Shown here: positions 44,346 through 55,507 of the stretch, piece after piece
Layout: each line of letters begins with the position of its first letter
Numbering within the stretch: the first letter of the stretch is position 1
Origin: Pararge aegeria
Lineage: Eukaryota; Arthropoda; Insecta; Lepidoptera; Nymphalidae
Direction: 5' to 3'
DNA: 64,000 nt
Assembly (NCBI RefSeq): GCF_905163445.1
Contig: NC_053184.1
Span: forward strand, 8,184,001-8,248,000
The notes under the pieces: generated by a model
Databases searched by the model: none
What the model was told of the DNA's origin: nothing
The model's input: the letters and a program-made list of their open reading frames with translations, nothing else
Position numbers and translations under genes: made by a program

Positions 44346-45989
44346 AGGTAGGTATTCAATCGGGTTAAGCCAACTTTTTTCTAAAAAGTTTAGAAATTTA
44401 AAAAAGGCTTGCCTTTCAGTAATCAACCACCAGTTTAAAGTACGTATTAATTTTTCGAGTATTTTTATCATAATCCAGCCATAAAGCAAATCCACGTATG
44501 AAAAGCGACTAATTAAGAGTTGCATGGCCGCTATGAATTAATGCAATAATACAAAAGTACCAAGTTTAATTAGTAGCTTAATTCAGAGTTAACTTGCACA
44601 GCGAGCTCTATTCAAACCTACTAATGTGTGAGAGCGATAACGTATAGCTTTATAGTAAACTGCGAACTGGGATAGCATTAATTAATACTTATACTTATAG
44701 TTTAGTACCGTTTTATGTTTGTTTCACATACATTTGTAGGCATAAATCTGTCTTTGTTTAAATATTAAGTAAATACTTTTTTTTAATAGGATATAAATAC
44801 ACCTTGGTGACTAAAATCAGGATATAAAAATAAACAGTGTAAGGGTAAATAATACAAAACTTTACAGCACGTAAATATCCGTTTTGACACTCAACTATAA
44901 TCGTCAGAGTAAAGATGTCCTAATCACCACCCACTTCTCACCCATTGAAACAGTTTCAATACAGTTTTGGAATATAAACTCATGTGGATTTTGGGTTGCG
45001 TCACATAAATAGATTTACTTAGGAACTTTTAACTTGAATAGGAACTTTTAACTTAAGTAGGAACTTTAAAATTAAAAGGTTGTAGACAACAAAACTACGT
45101 GAAAATAGAATAGAATTTCCGTCGCCGAGGGCGGCGAATAAATCCGATAAACAGGAGGCAACGCTGCAATGTCGTTAATTCGACGATTTAAATCGGAAAC
45201 ACGCGATAAATTCCCGCACGCGTTTGGATTCAAACACCGCCCAATTGGGATACTACAATGGTAACTATTGAACTCGTGTAAATGTCCCACCGAGGCCTTT
45301 TTATGCATACTAATTATTCGTAGTGAAATCTGATAATTTCGTATCGTATAATTAGCACTAAGTAGAATTGACATGAAAACAGTGGCAATAAAATTATCCT
45401 GTAATTTTGGGGCTTACAAAGGGGGTTACCGGGATTGCCAGGAAAGTTTCTTAGGAGGTATGAAAAGTTATATTTACCCCCTTCTCTTTTTGAATTTTTA
45501 CTTACCATTTTGTTAAGAGCAACACACGAAACGGTTGCATGTTGGCCGCTCTTAATAAAATGGTGCCCAATAACACTAATTCACAACACAATTTGAAGGA
45601 AATCTGGTCTCATTAATTTTACCTCCTGGAAAATATTCTTTATTAAACTAGTATAATTGGTTGATAGAAGCAAAATCAGAATAATTATATTAAGTGATAA
45701 TATTACACCTTTTTTTACTTTTTGCTTGGCTAAAATAAATTACTTTATTTCGCTTTAAAGAAACGAAGTCCATTGCTGCGTGAAAGAAGAACGAACCAAC
45801 CAATTAATACAAAAAATATTGCATCTATAAATAACAATGAACTGCCTCGTTTATGGTTCTCATGTTTCTATGGTATGGTCTTTCATATATGGTCTTTCTG
45901 TTAATATTTTTTACTAGATGCGCCTACTTAGTAAATTAGATTTGTCGTTTATTATCACTAACATGTAATAAATGTAAATCTAAGTAGAG
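44346..45989. other. Unassigned stretch
   Basis: A 19-bp tandem lies at 45021-45076. A GC-richer patch at 45110-45300 (CGCCGAGGGCGGCGAATAAA, CCCGCACGCGTTTGGATTC) is crossed by a 100-codon minus frame (45072-45374) that I do not recognise and do not call. The rest is AT-rich. Confidence 0.4.
45021..45076 (+). repeat. 19-bp tandem repeat, three units
   Basis: AGGAACTTTTAACTTGAAT, AGGAACTTTTAACTTAAGT and AGGAACTTTAAAATTAAAA-like unit. Confidence 0.9.
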
Positions 45990-46150
45990 TTTAATAAACT
46001 ATCGGTATCGGTATTACTTGTGACGATAATCGTTAGAACCCGCCAACCGTCATTGGAGCAGCGTGGTGGAACAGTGCTCTAACTCCCTCTATGTGTCCCA
46101 CATACAAAAGTTCCATCCTATAACAGAGGTGGCCTGAGGATGATGAACAA
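45990..46150 (+). mobile_element. S4 SINE tail
   Basis: ATCGGTATCGGTATTACTTG, TGACGATAATCGTTAGAACC, CGTCATTGGAGCAGCGTGGT and ATAACAGAGGTGGCCTGAGG match the tail half of 38321-38654. The head is missing. Confidence 0.75.
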
Positions 46151-47699
46151 TATACTTTGATAACAAACATAATTTCCCCTCTTCGTATGAGAACGTTTAT
46201 AAAGAATAGTTTTTCACAGTGAATGGAAATAACTTATTTATGATAAATCGTATAAATCATTTTGCTAACGCTCGAGTTACCGCGATAAAAGCAAACGAAT
46301 AAACTTTTGTGTGATTCCTAAGCGAGATACTACTGCGGCGGGTAGAGAAAGTTGGCAGTGCTGATCGACTTTATAGAAAAGAATATAGGAGACATTCCGT
46401 ACGAAAATTTTAAATAATTTGCTTCTTTGTGCGATTTGATTACTTACCTCGTTGATTCTATTGACTATAATAAGATCATCTGATCTAAAAGTAGAATATA
46501 TTTAAAAGAGTAACGGGTAGAGGTAAGTATATCACGGTATGCATGCATGCTATGCATGCTACTGGAAGAGACCGCTGTGTAATTTTACCTAAAAAACCTA
46601 CCTACCTTTTAAAAGTGTGATCATTCATTAATTCATTCGAAATATATATACAAGGCTTTATGAATTATTACAGTATTAACAATAATAGAAACTTTAGTCC
46701 CACAACTTTTCCCTAAGATCATTTTTTTTTTATATTTATAATATATATTTTATTTATATATATATATAAAAGGTTTACCACACCCACAAATATTTGAATA
46801 GCTTAAGGTAAAAAGTCCTAATTTGGCCATGATGTGAGTGAGTATGTGACTCCTAACTAGTTATAACTGTATTTAGGATATCACATATTCATATAATAAA
46901 AACTCTAATGAAATGTACTTATAAAGTGCACTTTGAGAACACATCACTTTTTTCTTATAATTTACTAACTGAATATCAAAACATGATTAAACTCTAAAAA
47001 CTTAAAAAATTAATATTAAAACAAGAAACTTTACTGCATACTGCTTGACATATTTTAATAAAAACGATACGTGAATACCGAACATATTAAACAACATCCA
47101 CACTAATCTAGCGTTTCCAATTGAAATGAGAACGTTTTTTCTTACCTCATCTTCCGGCCTATATGCCACTTGTAATGCGTTTAATATTTCACGATACCGC
47201 CGTCGGCATATCGATATCTGTAGTGCCATAAATAAGCAACAAAAAGCGCCACACGGACGTGGGGGCGCGGGTGGCTCGAATCGAACTTATCAATATGATA
47301 TTAGCTTTGTGATGCCTCTTTCTTTTTTTAATGGCTTGTGATTTTTTAATAAGCTTATACTTTTGCTAAGCTATTACTTTTATTGCTTACCGTGCCTGAA
47401 GAGTTTTTATTTGTTACAGTAATTTTGTAAAATGAGTAAATAATAAAACTTTTGATAACTGTAGATATTTTATAAAATTGATTTGCATTTTAATTCTAAT
47501 TCAAATAATATATAAGTAATGAGTAATTAATAATGAATATTTAAGTTTTTAGTAATGAATATTTAAGTAATGAGTAATGTTTTCAAGAAATAGTTAAAAT
47601 TATATTTCATTCACAGCCAATGTTCGCAACATTGTGTCGCTGGGTATTTTGATAGAAATATCGGTGTATATCCGATTCACTTCAGTCTTTAGAGAGACT
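46151..47699. other. Unassigned stretch with AT microsatellites
   Basis: (TA)n at about 46738-46770, a GCATGC palindrome cluster at 46540-46560 (TATGCATGCATGCTATGCAT), and direct repeats AGTAATGAATATTTAAGT at 47500-47580. Around 47100-47290, a 71- and a 75-codon frame overlap on opposite strands without a recognisable domain. Confidence 0.4.
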
Positions 47700-47894
47700 C
47701 AAATTTCACTTCATCATCATCATCATCATCATGTCAACCAACCGACGTCCACTGCAGGACATAGTTCTTTTGTAGGGAGTTCCACAATACACGGTCCTGG
47801 GCCGCTTGCCTCCAGCGGCTCCCAGCGACTCGCCTGATGTCATCTGTCCACCTCGTTGGGGGCCGACCTTCGCTGCTCGCTGCAAATTTCACTT
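47700..47894 (-). mobile_element. RTE-like LINE stub with 12-bp target duplications
   Basis: Exact direct repeats CAAATTTCACTT at 47700-47711 and 47883-47894 bracket a 171-bp minus-strand insertion. It ends at its 3' side in (GAT)n (plus strand CATCATCATCATCATCATG) and has no poly-A, as is usual for RTE elements. It is severely 5'-truncated. Confidence 0.88.
47734..47877 (-). pseudogene. RTE-like LINE ORF C-terminus
   Basis: Minus-strand translation gives SEGRPPTRWTDDIRRVAGSR, then WRQAAQDRVLWNSLQKNYVL and QWTSVG before a stop. The GRPPxRWxDDI motif and the following W-rich tail are the hallmark end of RTE-type reverse-transcriptase proteins in insects. All catalytic parts are missing. Confidence 0.88.
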
Positions 47895-48950
47895 GTTTGA
47901 CTTTATTCAATATTTATGTTTTAAAGAGGTCGGGGAGGTTAAATCATGTCAAAATGAAATCGAAGATTTTCTTTTTTCTTAATTTACCAAAAAAGCTGAA
48001 TCAGATACTATTATTTTCATTTTTACGACTTAATTCAGAACTTCTATATACATTTCTACTACACGTTTCACCCTGTTGGACATGGATTGGAAAATTTTGC
48101 ATACTCGTTATTTGGTTGCTGAAGACAGGATTAGGTTTAGGATTAGGACAAAATCTTTATCCCACGGGTAGTTAGAAACTCTATTCACACGAAGTCGAGC
48201 ATAAAGCATAACAACGGTATAACGAACATTGTACCCAAAAAGAGTTACCGACGGGGATGTGTAATAAAATATCCGAGTCCCTCAGAACACTTCTAATATG
48301 ATTGTAATCTACATATTATTCCAATAAGTGCGTTGCCTCCAATATTGCCGACCCTCGGTAAGTTTCACCTTTTATTGTTTTATTTATAACTTTGTGATTG
48401 ATGACGGCAGAGAAGCCAAAGTTGGCTTCATAAATATTGAGGTGGACTCACGCTGCGCAATAGTTTCCCTAACTGAAAGCTTATTTCAAAATATGGTTTT
48501 CTTCTCACCTACTTGTATAGCCAGATTGCAAAAAAAAACATTCCGAGTACTTTAACATATGTGTTATCAAATTTCATGAGAATCTGTTCAGGACATACGG
48601 ACATAGCGAGACGACTCAGAAAGCCTTTAAGCTAGTGTTATGTAGTGAAAGTGCAGTGCTAGTGCAGTTTTAAGATTTTTAATCCTAAGAACTAAGTTTC
48701 TCCCATAATGTGAACATCTAAGATAATTCTAATTCTCAAACATGTGAGAGCTGAGAGTGCTGCTCTGTGTAGGCGATGGTTTACCACTAACCTTCAAGTG
48801 GCCCGTCCGGTTGGACCGTCATTTATGATTACTAACTAAGAATAGTAGACTGCACATCAGTGCATAAGTCCAGGCTGGACTTTATTATTTATCCTCGCCT
48901 TCGGCTCGGCTATTTAACCTCTCGGATCAAATGAGATAGATAGATAGATT
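47895..48950. other. Unassigned stretch
   Basis: The 112-codon frame at 47837-48175 begins inside the LINE stub and continues into AT-rich DNA, so I do not call it. A (GATA)n run is at about 48935-48962. Confidence 0.45.
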
Positions 48951-49163
48951 GATAGATAGATAAAGTCTTTATTGCACAAATTAAAAGCGAAAACAAGAAA
49001 TAACAAAACAATAAAAATATATATATATAAGATGCGCAAAGGCGGTCTTATCGCTTTAAGCGATCTCCTCCAGACAACCCTTTATGGTAGAGAATTAGGT
49101 TAGGGAAAACGGGATTGTGCAAACAGTGATACAATTAAGTTAAATACATATAATTATAATATA

Positions 49164-49456
49164 CTAGCTCTTACCCGCGACTTCGTCTGCGTTTGATTTT
49201 GTTTTTAAAGTATTCAGTATCGCTAAGCCTTAAATGAGTATAGTAGTATATATATAAAACATGTGACTGTAAATTAATTATAGGCAAATAATTTGCAATA
49301 AAATAAAATTGCGACTATAATTAAAGATCTATGCTATCCTAACTCTTAAGTTGGACCAGACTGCTCACGGTGTGCCAATTTAATTTAAAATCGGTTAAGT
49401 AGTTTAGGAGTCCATCGCGGACAAACATCGTGACAGGAGATTTATATATATTAAGA
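49164..49456 (-). mobile_element. Non-autonomous Helitron H3 (293 bp)
   Basis: On the minus strand it starts TCTTAATATATATAAATCTC and ends GTCGCGGGTAAGAGCTAG, with A outside the 5' end and T outside the 3' end. The 3' half shares GTATCGCTAAGCCTTAAATG (plus strand) with H1. The 5' half (plus strand CGGTTAAGTAGTTTAGGAGT, ATCGCGGACAAACATCGTGA) is of another subfamily, so it appears chimeric. Confidence 0.88.
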
Positions 49457-49521
49457 TAGGTACATACATATAAATATATAATATATACATACATATAAAT
49501 ATACAAAAGAACATACATACA

Positions 49522-49641
49522 CTATATCATATTAGATAAATAAAATTCTTTTAGTCGATTTTTAAATATGTTTCTGTCTGTGACTGTGTCTCTCGGCAAT
49601 TCATTCCACAGATTTACCACTTTTACAGTAAAAGAGTTACC
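49522..49641 (-). pseudogene. LINE reverse-transcriptase C-terminal tail
   Basis: Minus-strand frame GNSFTVKVVNLWNELPRDTV, TDRNIFKNRLKEFYLSNMI, stop. It is a diverged relative of the ELWNALP tails at 19686 and 29208. Confidence 0.75.
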
Positions 49642-49751
49642 ATACGCCATCGAACAACTGGCAGGAACAACCTGTTATCATCTTTAGCCCGTAAAAAGCT
49701 CTTGAGTTTGATAAAAACTATTTTACGTGGAAGTGAAGTATATGTTTAGAT

Positions 49752-49770
49752 TAAAAAAAAAAAAAAAAAA
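49752..49770 (+). repeat. Poly-A run
   Basis: An A homopolymer of about 19 bases just downstream of LINE copy d; it is not in the right place or strand to be that element's tail. Confidence 0.8.
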
Positions 49771-49944
49771 TTCTTAATGCTAGATTGTAATTTTAATAAA
49801 GTCTGTCACGTGCGTGAAATTTTACGGAAAAGAAAAGTACCAAATCGAATTTACCCAACGTGGTGGACTACGCCCTGCTCTTGGTCCACCAGTGTGGGCG
49901 AAATTTTGGGGCATTCCATTACATTGCGACATTTTTTGCTTTGG

Positions 49945-50235
49945 ATATGATAGCCCAGTGGGTAGGACTTCGACTTCACATTCGGGGAGCCGAGTTCGAA
50001 TCCCAGCACGCACCTCTAACTTTTTAAGTTATGTGCGTTAAGCAATAAAAATAACACTTACTTCAACGGTGAAGGAAAACATCGTGAGGAAACCTGCATG
50101 CCTGAGAGTTACCCCCATAATGTTCTCAAAGGGTTGTGGAGTCCACCAATCTGCACTGGGCCAGCGTGGTGGACTACGGCCTTAATCCCTTCTCATTGTG
50201 GAAGGAGATCCAAACCCATGCCGTTGATGACGATT
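49945..50235 (+). mobile_element. S2 tRNA-derived SINE, full length
   Basis: A box GATAGCCCAGTGGGTAGGAC, B box CCGAGTTCGAATCCCAGCAC, body AACGGTGAAGGAAAACATCG, TGAGGAAACCTGCATGCCTG and GGGCCAGCGTGGTGGACTAC, tail GTTGATGACGATTG. This is the reference copy for eleven S2 fragments in the window. A partial S2-tail word (CAACGTGGTGGACTACGCCC) lies just upstream at 49857. Confidence 0.9.
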
Positions 50236-50867
50236 GTTCCGTGTCCGATGATCATAAAAACGTTACTGCAACAAAAACGTAGTCATTACAAATCACAGTA
50301 AACAATAACAGAATAAATTGCGCTTTAGATCTATTAAATTAGAAACAGTCTATTTTACCAAGACAAAAAGTTATCTATATCATCCCGCGGCTCATTAACG
50401 AATATATAATCTATATCTATACGTGCTGTATAACTGACGCAGTATTCAAACTCTTTATTGTTAGCTGCAAATGCAATTTTAAATTCTATTAAAATCAAAT
50501 TTCGAATATTTAAAAATACGCTTATCTTAAATACATAACGATTAGTTTCCAGCCAGTCGTTTGTAGTCGTAAAGTTGAAATTAAGAATCGTGTTGTGTGC
50601 CCACAAATAGTGCGTTATCAGCAATCAACGGGTAGCCCACGCCGAAGCGCTGGACAATTCAATTTGCATACACATTTATCGTTATTGTTTTGTTTTTCAT
50701 GCCCATCGATTCCACTTTTAAGTTGAGGTGGGGTGGGAGGTGAATGTTTACTTTTAAAGTAACAGACCTTTTTTGCTGGAAAAATAGATTTGGCTCTTAG
50801 GATAGGTTTATTTGTTTGTTGTACTAATGCGAGCTATAGCACGAGCAATAGCGAATGATGAATGAAT
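50236..50867. other. Unassigned stretch
   Basis: An 89-codon minus frame (50355-50624) in AT-rich DNA has no recognisable domain. Nothing else seen. Confidence 0.4.
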
Positions 50868-51353
50868 GAATACACTTTTATTGTACACCACATAAAAATA
50901 CAGGAAAAATTATAAAAAATCTAGTTTACACGAAGTATACAATTAAGCGGCCTTATCGCTACATAGCGATCCCATCCAGGCAACCGATGGCGTAAAACAT
51001 TGCTCAAGACGAGAGGTAGGTGGTGCATATTGATATATATATATACATATATAAATATATATATAAATACTTTATATATATATATATATATAATAAACTT
51101 CTACACAACATATATACATACTAATAATTTGTATACATATATCTATACAATGAATATCTATAAATAGGAACAATATTGTCAATCCCTAAACAAAACAGAA
51201 TAGGCATTACTAAATTTCCGAAGATTCAGGCACAAAATGATCCTTAACAAGTTTTTTGAAGATGCTAATCGACAGTGCCTCTCGAATTTAAAGAGGCAAG
51301 GCATTCCAAAGCTTAACAGCCTGAATAGTTAAAGACTGGTGGAAGAAAAATGA
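50868..51353 (-). mobile_element. LINE 3' end (ELWNALP family), copy e
   Basis: The plus strand starts ACACTTTTATTGTACACCAC, then GCGGCCTTATCGCTACATAG and a (TA)n expansion at about 51030-51095. It ends at the coding tail. The (TA)n sits within the AT-rich 3'-UTR. Confidence 0.82.
51210..51353 (-). pseudogene. LINE RT C-terminal tail with internal stop
   Basis: Minus-strand frame SFFFHQSLTIQAVKLWNALP, L, in-frame stop (51288-51290), then IREALSISIFKKLVKDHFVP and ESSEI before the natural stop. The internal stop shows decay after insertion. Confidence 0.8.
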
Positions 51354-51736
51354 ATTATGCGGAGGCACCCTTTAAATCAGTTTTCTTGCAGTACGGTGAA
51401 CTTAATTAAGGTAAAATAAGGTGTAAGCTCTAGCCAATAGTTAAGTTCTATTTTTGGACTATGTCTGGATTATTTTCAGTTTCTGTATGCTTAAATACTC
51501 AAGGTGCTTATTCGCTTTTTCACAAATACGTACCTAACAAGGTCTATTGATGAGTCAGTATTTTACAATTCAATAAAAGATACTGCCAGAAAGATGTTTT
51601 TTTAACTTTTATTAGATTAGTTTCATAGATAATCTATGCAGAATATATTATCTTAAATAATGAAAACTAATCTCGACCTATAACACATATTGTTTAAATC
51701 CTTTAAACATATAATAATTCCTGTATTCCTTAACAG

Positions 51737-51911
51737 GAAAATGTTTTTGTGATGAGCATGAACGTTTTTCTGTGTCTGGGTGTTTATATATTATAAGTAT
51801 TTATGTATATTATTCATAAAAAATATTCATCAGTCATCTTAGTACCCACAACACAAGCCACGCTTACTTTGGGGCTAGATGTGAGAGTGTGTATTGTCGT
51901 AGTATATTTAT
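51737..51911 (+). mobile_element. S1 SINE, copy 6, 5'-truncated
   Basis: It starts at AGGAAAATGTTTTTGTGATG and runs to GTCGTAGTATATTTATT. The tRNA-like head with both pol III boxes is missing. Confidence 0.85.
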
Positions 51912-53149
51912 TAGGTATAGTATATATTTATTAGCATATTCACGAACTGTTACTGTTTATTATTTTATAGAAATAAATAATATTATAATATTACTATTAA
52001 ATAAATAACGAGGCATTTTTTGTTTGAATAGCTGATCCCCACTGTATTACAGTATAGCCGTTATTTCCAAATATCTCCAACAAGAATATAAGTAGTCAAA
52101 ACGCCAAAAAGTAAACGCTATTTGTAACCCGACAGGTATGGCTATAAGCATAAACGGACCCGTGGTATCAGTAAAGGTGGCACGACAATAGCATTTCAAA
52201 TGCGATAGGGCGGTATCTAGTGAATGAAGTGCCTCCATAAAGTGGTGTGCACAAAGAAACGTCCGCGCGGCCCGGCGGCCGATAGCACAATGCGGCAAAC
52301 GACGTCGGTACATCCGGTTCCGGCCGCGGCGCCACCGTCGCACAGATTTATGCCCGTCGCTTCCTCCGCCATATGCGTGCCTCCCTCCCACTCATTTACA
52401 CAAAACTCGAGTTTTTCAAGCACCTGTGTTTACATGAATGATGTAACGGACGTCGGCTTTTTCAAACTCGTTCACTTCGAGTTTTTCGTTAACGGTGCGT
52501 TAGTGTAATTTTTTATACAAATTCGATGTATCATGACAACAGCACTTATTAATTATCATCATCATCATCAGTGAGTGAGAGTGGCTATTTCAATATGAAT
52601 TGCCAAATACAATTTTTTGGCGAAACCAAGTGAGGCAAACGAGAGCCATATGACAGTGAAATAAAAAATAAACTATTAACAATAGATATGTATATACACG
52701 GGTATGAAAGAACAAAAATGGAAATAGTTTGTGCATAATGGAGCGTCTTCAACGTCTTAGAATAACTTAACAGTCGTACCTACTGACATCACTTCGCTTC
52801 GAAGGTGCCACCTCTCTGCGGCGAACTCTGTTTAAACGATTCATATGCTCTAATAAAAAAAGTCAGTGATATGCGATCAATAACCTTTTTTTTCTGTGAG
52901 CAGAAATCTTAGCTTGATTATTTGCTATTTAAGGGTAGATTTGCGTTTAAACAAATAATTTAGTACAAATAATTAGGCGATATTATTCCTATTATAATGC
53001 CTAATGACCAAATCATATGGTGAGATTCAGTATTGTAGCTACACGTTTATAATACCCGTTCTTAATTCGCGTTAATCAATCTAACCACTTTCGGAGATAT
53101 GTACATTTTTAAGAAATTTTAATATCACTTGCGTTCAAGGGTGAATTTT
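51912..53149. other. Unassigned stretch with a GC-rich island
   Basis: About 52195-52410 is the most GC-rich part of the window (AACGTCCGCGCGGCCCGGCG, CCGGTTCCGGCCGCGGCGCC, GTCGCTTCCTCCGCCATATG). Open frames of 94 (plus) and 114 and 68 (minus) codons overlap it. None has a domain I recognise, and overlap on both strands suggests composition rather than coding. A first exon or CpG-rich promoter cannot be excluded. Confidence 0.4.
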
Positions 53150-53276
53150 TTTCGGTTCTCTCAGAGAGTTCTCCATAATGTTCTCAGGGGCGTGTGAAGT
53201 CTACACGCACTTGGCCGTCTGGTTCCGGCCTAAACCCTTCTCATTCTGCGGTAATGGGGGGTATGATGATGATGAT
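53150..53276 (+). mobile_element. S2 SINE tail with (GAT)n
   Basis: GGTTCTCTCAGAGAGTTCTC, CATAATGTTCTCAGGGGCGT, CCTAAACCCTTCTCATTCTG and terminal GATGATGATGAT. S1 copy 7 begins about 20 bp further on. Confidence 0.75.
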
Positions 53277-53297
53277 ACTTATAAAAAAAACATTATA

Positions 53298-53567
53298 AAT
53301 AAATATAAATAAATAAATATACTACGACTATACACACATCGCCATCTAGCCCCAAAGTAAGCGTAGCTTGTGTTATGGGTACTGAGATAGCTGATCATTA
53401 TTTTTTTATGAATATAATACACATAAATACTTATAATATACAGATAAACACCCAGACACTGAAAAACATTCATGTTCATCACACAAACACTCTCCAGTTG
53501 TGGGAATCGAACCCACGGCTTTGGACTCAGAAAGCAGGGTCGCTGCCCACTGCGCCACTCGGCCGTC
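53298..53567 (-). mobile_element. S1 SINE, copy 7, best preserved
   Basis: From AAATAAATATACTACGACTA to GCCCACTGCGCCACTCGGCC then GTC. Minus-strand A box TGGCGCAGTGGGC and B box GGGTTCGATTCCCAC are intact, so this copy could still bind pol III factors. Open frames of 119, 99 and 82 codons over this place are shadows of the SINE. Confidence 0.92.
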
Positions 53568-53694
53568 GAACAAACAACACAAACATTGGTAAAGAAAAAA
53601 AAACATTGGTGAAACATTGGTGAAGAAAGATAAAACATAGTACAACCTAGTAACGTAACCTAGTGAAGTAACTTTTCTGTTTTTTATCCCTCTA

Positions 53695-53745
53695 CAAGTT
53701 AGCACTCTGCTGCAATCTTACCTGATATTAAGTGATAATATAGTA
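53695..53745 (+). mobile_element. S3 tail scrap
   Basis: ACAAGTTAGCACTCTGCTGC then AATCTTACCTGATATTAAGT resembles the S3 tail order. Confidence 0.4.
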
Positions 53746-53835
53746 GCGGGGTACTCTGATAGGACTATGGCAGTTATAGTAAACCCATACCCGATAATAT
53801 AGTATACGGTTTCGCAGCACGTCTTTGTTATTAGG

Positions 53836-54055
53836 GTGGTAACCAGTGGCGTCCATAGAGGGTATTCACAGGTTATGCAGATGATACAAAATGAAGAAAA
53901 TCACCAGTACGAGTAATAAATAATTAAGGGTAGGCATTTTTTAACCCTTAAAATGCCTAAAATTAAGTTTTTAATAACTCATACTGGAGATTTTCTTCAT
54001 TTTATATTGTCTGCATACCCTGTGCATAACCTTTATGCACGCCACTGGTGGTAAG
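53836..54055. mobile_element. hAT-like MITE, copy 2 (204 bp) with target duplications
   Basis: 53844-54047 has ends CAGTGGCGTCCATAGAGGGT and CCTTTATGCACGCCACTG. The flanks are GTGGTAAC and GTGGTAAG (8 bp, one mismatch). Internal inverted arms GATTTTCTTCATTTTAT and its partner GAAGAAAATC make it almost wholly palindromic. It is the same family as 27000-27178. Confidence 0.88.
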
Positions 54056-54749
54056 CCACGGCCAAAGACTCCATCTCAAATATCTCTTCCACTCCACCTC
54101 CGCAGTACACGAGTATACAGAGACTTGTCTTACTATATAAAGTAATGTATAATATAGTTTATGAGTAATTTATAAAAAGAATCTCTCCGAATACCTATTT
54201 ATATTCGCCGCATAGAGCCCGCAGCAGTGCTAGCAAAGTTCCTTATACATTTTGTATAGCTTAGTTTGACGTCAACTTGTTATCTTTGTCTGATGCTCAT
54301 GTGTAGGCAGGTGGCGGGGGAGTAGAGTTGGTGGAGATCCCAATACCGTCTTGGTTCAATTAAGAATTAATTATAGCCTCTTCGAAACAAAGACTTCGTA
54401 TTCAACTTTGTATTCAATTTAATAGAGAATATCTTTTGTTTTTCTGATTGGAGATGGTTTAAAGCACAGACCTTGCGTTTGTTTTTTCGGCTTGTGTATA
54501 GTGGTTTAACCCTAATTAATGATTTTAACAGCTTAAAGCGGGCTTGTTGACGTGCCTCAGAATGGGGCTCTGCCAGGAAGAGTTTGAATCCTAGGGCGCG
54601 AAGAAGCGAAGGGATCGTCGGCCTGAGGGCGCCTCATGTGAGGCCGAACCTTGGTTCAGGCGACCATTGGAGTAAATGTTTCTGACGGTAACCTGCGCAC
54701 ACCACGGCTCCAATATGGTTTGATGGGTCCGTTTAAGTACCTAAGGAAT
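54056..54749. other. Unassigned stretch with GC-rich block
   Basis: About 54535-54700 (AGAATGGGGCTCTGCCAGGA, GGCGCGAAGAAGCGAAGGGA, GGCGCCTCATGTGAGGCCGA) is GC-rich with a GCCTCATGTGAGGC palindrome. I do not recognise it. Confidence 0.4.
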
Positions 54750-55046
54750 AATCACACTATGAACCTATTTCCGGCCCACTACAGGGCCTCCTCCCAGAAT
54801 GAGTAACGATGAAAGGTTTAAGCTATAATGCAGCTTGCTAGCCAAGTGCTTTTTGGTAGACTTCACACGTGTTTCGGACCGTGAAGTAAATTTTTCCTCA
54901 CGATGTTTTCCTTCACCGTCATAGTGTTATTTAATTGCACAAATTAAAAACGCACATAGCTCTTAAAAATTAAAAGGTGTCTGTCGGGTATAGAACTCAG
55001 TTCCCCCGACAAGAAAGATAAAGTCCTAACCATAAACTATCACAGA
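54750..55046 (-). mobile_element. S2 SINE, full length
   Basis: The plus strand reads TTCCGGCCCACTACAGGGCC, TCACGATGTTTTCCTTCACC, GGTATAGAACTCAGTTCCCC (B box, decayed) and ACCATAAACTATCACAG (head). Confidence 0.82.
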
Positions 55047-55329
55047 TAACTGATATTAACAAACATTTATTGGCTTAGGTTTTTAACGTAGGTAGGTAGC
55101 ATATTTGCGGTCGAATAAACAGCTTGCATTATTTTACAAGTGAAGCCGAGCAGTTTCTCAACTTGTTGGAAAGTTTGGCAGCTAAAAGTTTACAACTGTG
55201 CGATTGTTTAGATATTTGGAAAGGTACGCCACGAGCGGGCGACAAAGGAAAAGTTTGAAACCGTTTGACATACACCGGTTTGTATTCAATAACAATTATT
55301 AATGTAAATAGAAATTAATTGGAGGTAAA
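55047..55329. other. Unassigned stretch
   Basis: Nothing recognised. Confidence 0.45.
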
Positions 55330-55507
55330 TCTATATATATAAGGAAGTTGTGTTAGTTACACCATTTATAACTCAACAACGGCTGGACTAATTTTTATGA
55401 TATTTGATTTTTCGGATTTCTCTTAGTCCGTAATAGGATAATAAGTATTGAAATATAACATTCATCAAAAAAAAGATCCGCGGTACGAAGTTCGCCGGGA
55501 CAGCTAG
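55330..55507 (+). mobile_element. Short non-autonomous Helitron H4 (178 bp)
   Basis: It starts TCTATATATATAAGGAAGTT after an A and ends GTTCGCCGGGACAGCTAG before a T. GTTAGTTACACCATTTATAA and CAACAACGGCTGGACTAATT follow the usual 5' part of another lepidopteran Helitron subfamily. Confidence 0.88.

Larger units (their letters stand above)
48951..49695 (-). mobile_element. LINE 3' end (ELWNALP-like), copy d, split by Helitron H3
   Basis: The plus strand begins GTCTTTATTGCACAAATTAA then AAGGCGGTCTTATCGCTTTA. The coding tail lies at 49522-49641. A 293-bp Helitron (49164-49456) interrupts the 3'-UTR, so the Helitron is younger. Confidence 0.8.

Noticed and set aside
46538..46562. GCATGC palindrome cluster as a protein-binding operator
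   Set aside because: Simple alternating purine-pyrimidine repeat; no supporting context.
47837..48175. 112-codon plus-strand frame
   Set aside because: It begins on the antisense strand of an RTE LINE stub and continues into AT-rich DNA.
52047..52508. 114- and 94-codon frames on opposite strands in the GC-rich island
   Set aside because: Mutually exclusive and domain-free; GC-rich DNA lacks stop codons by composition. Kept only as an unassigned island.
53279..53705. Overlapping 119-, 99- and 82-codon frames
   Set aside because: All lie over S1 SINE copy 7. Peptides such as GRVAQWAATLLSESKAVGSI are the familiar false translation of this SINE head.
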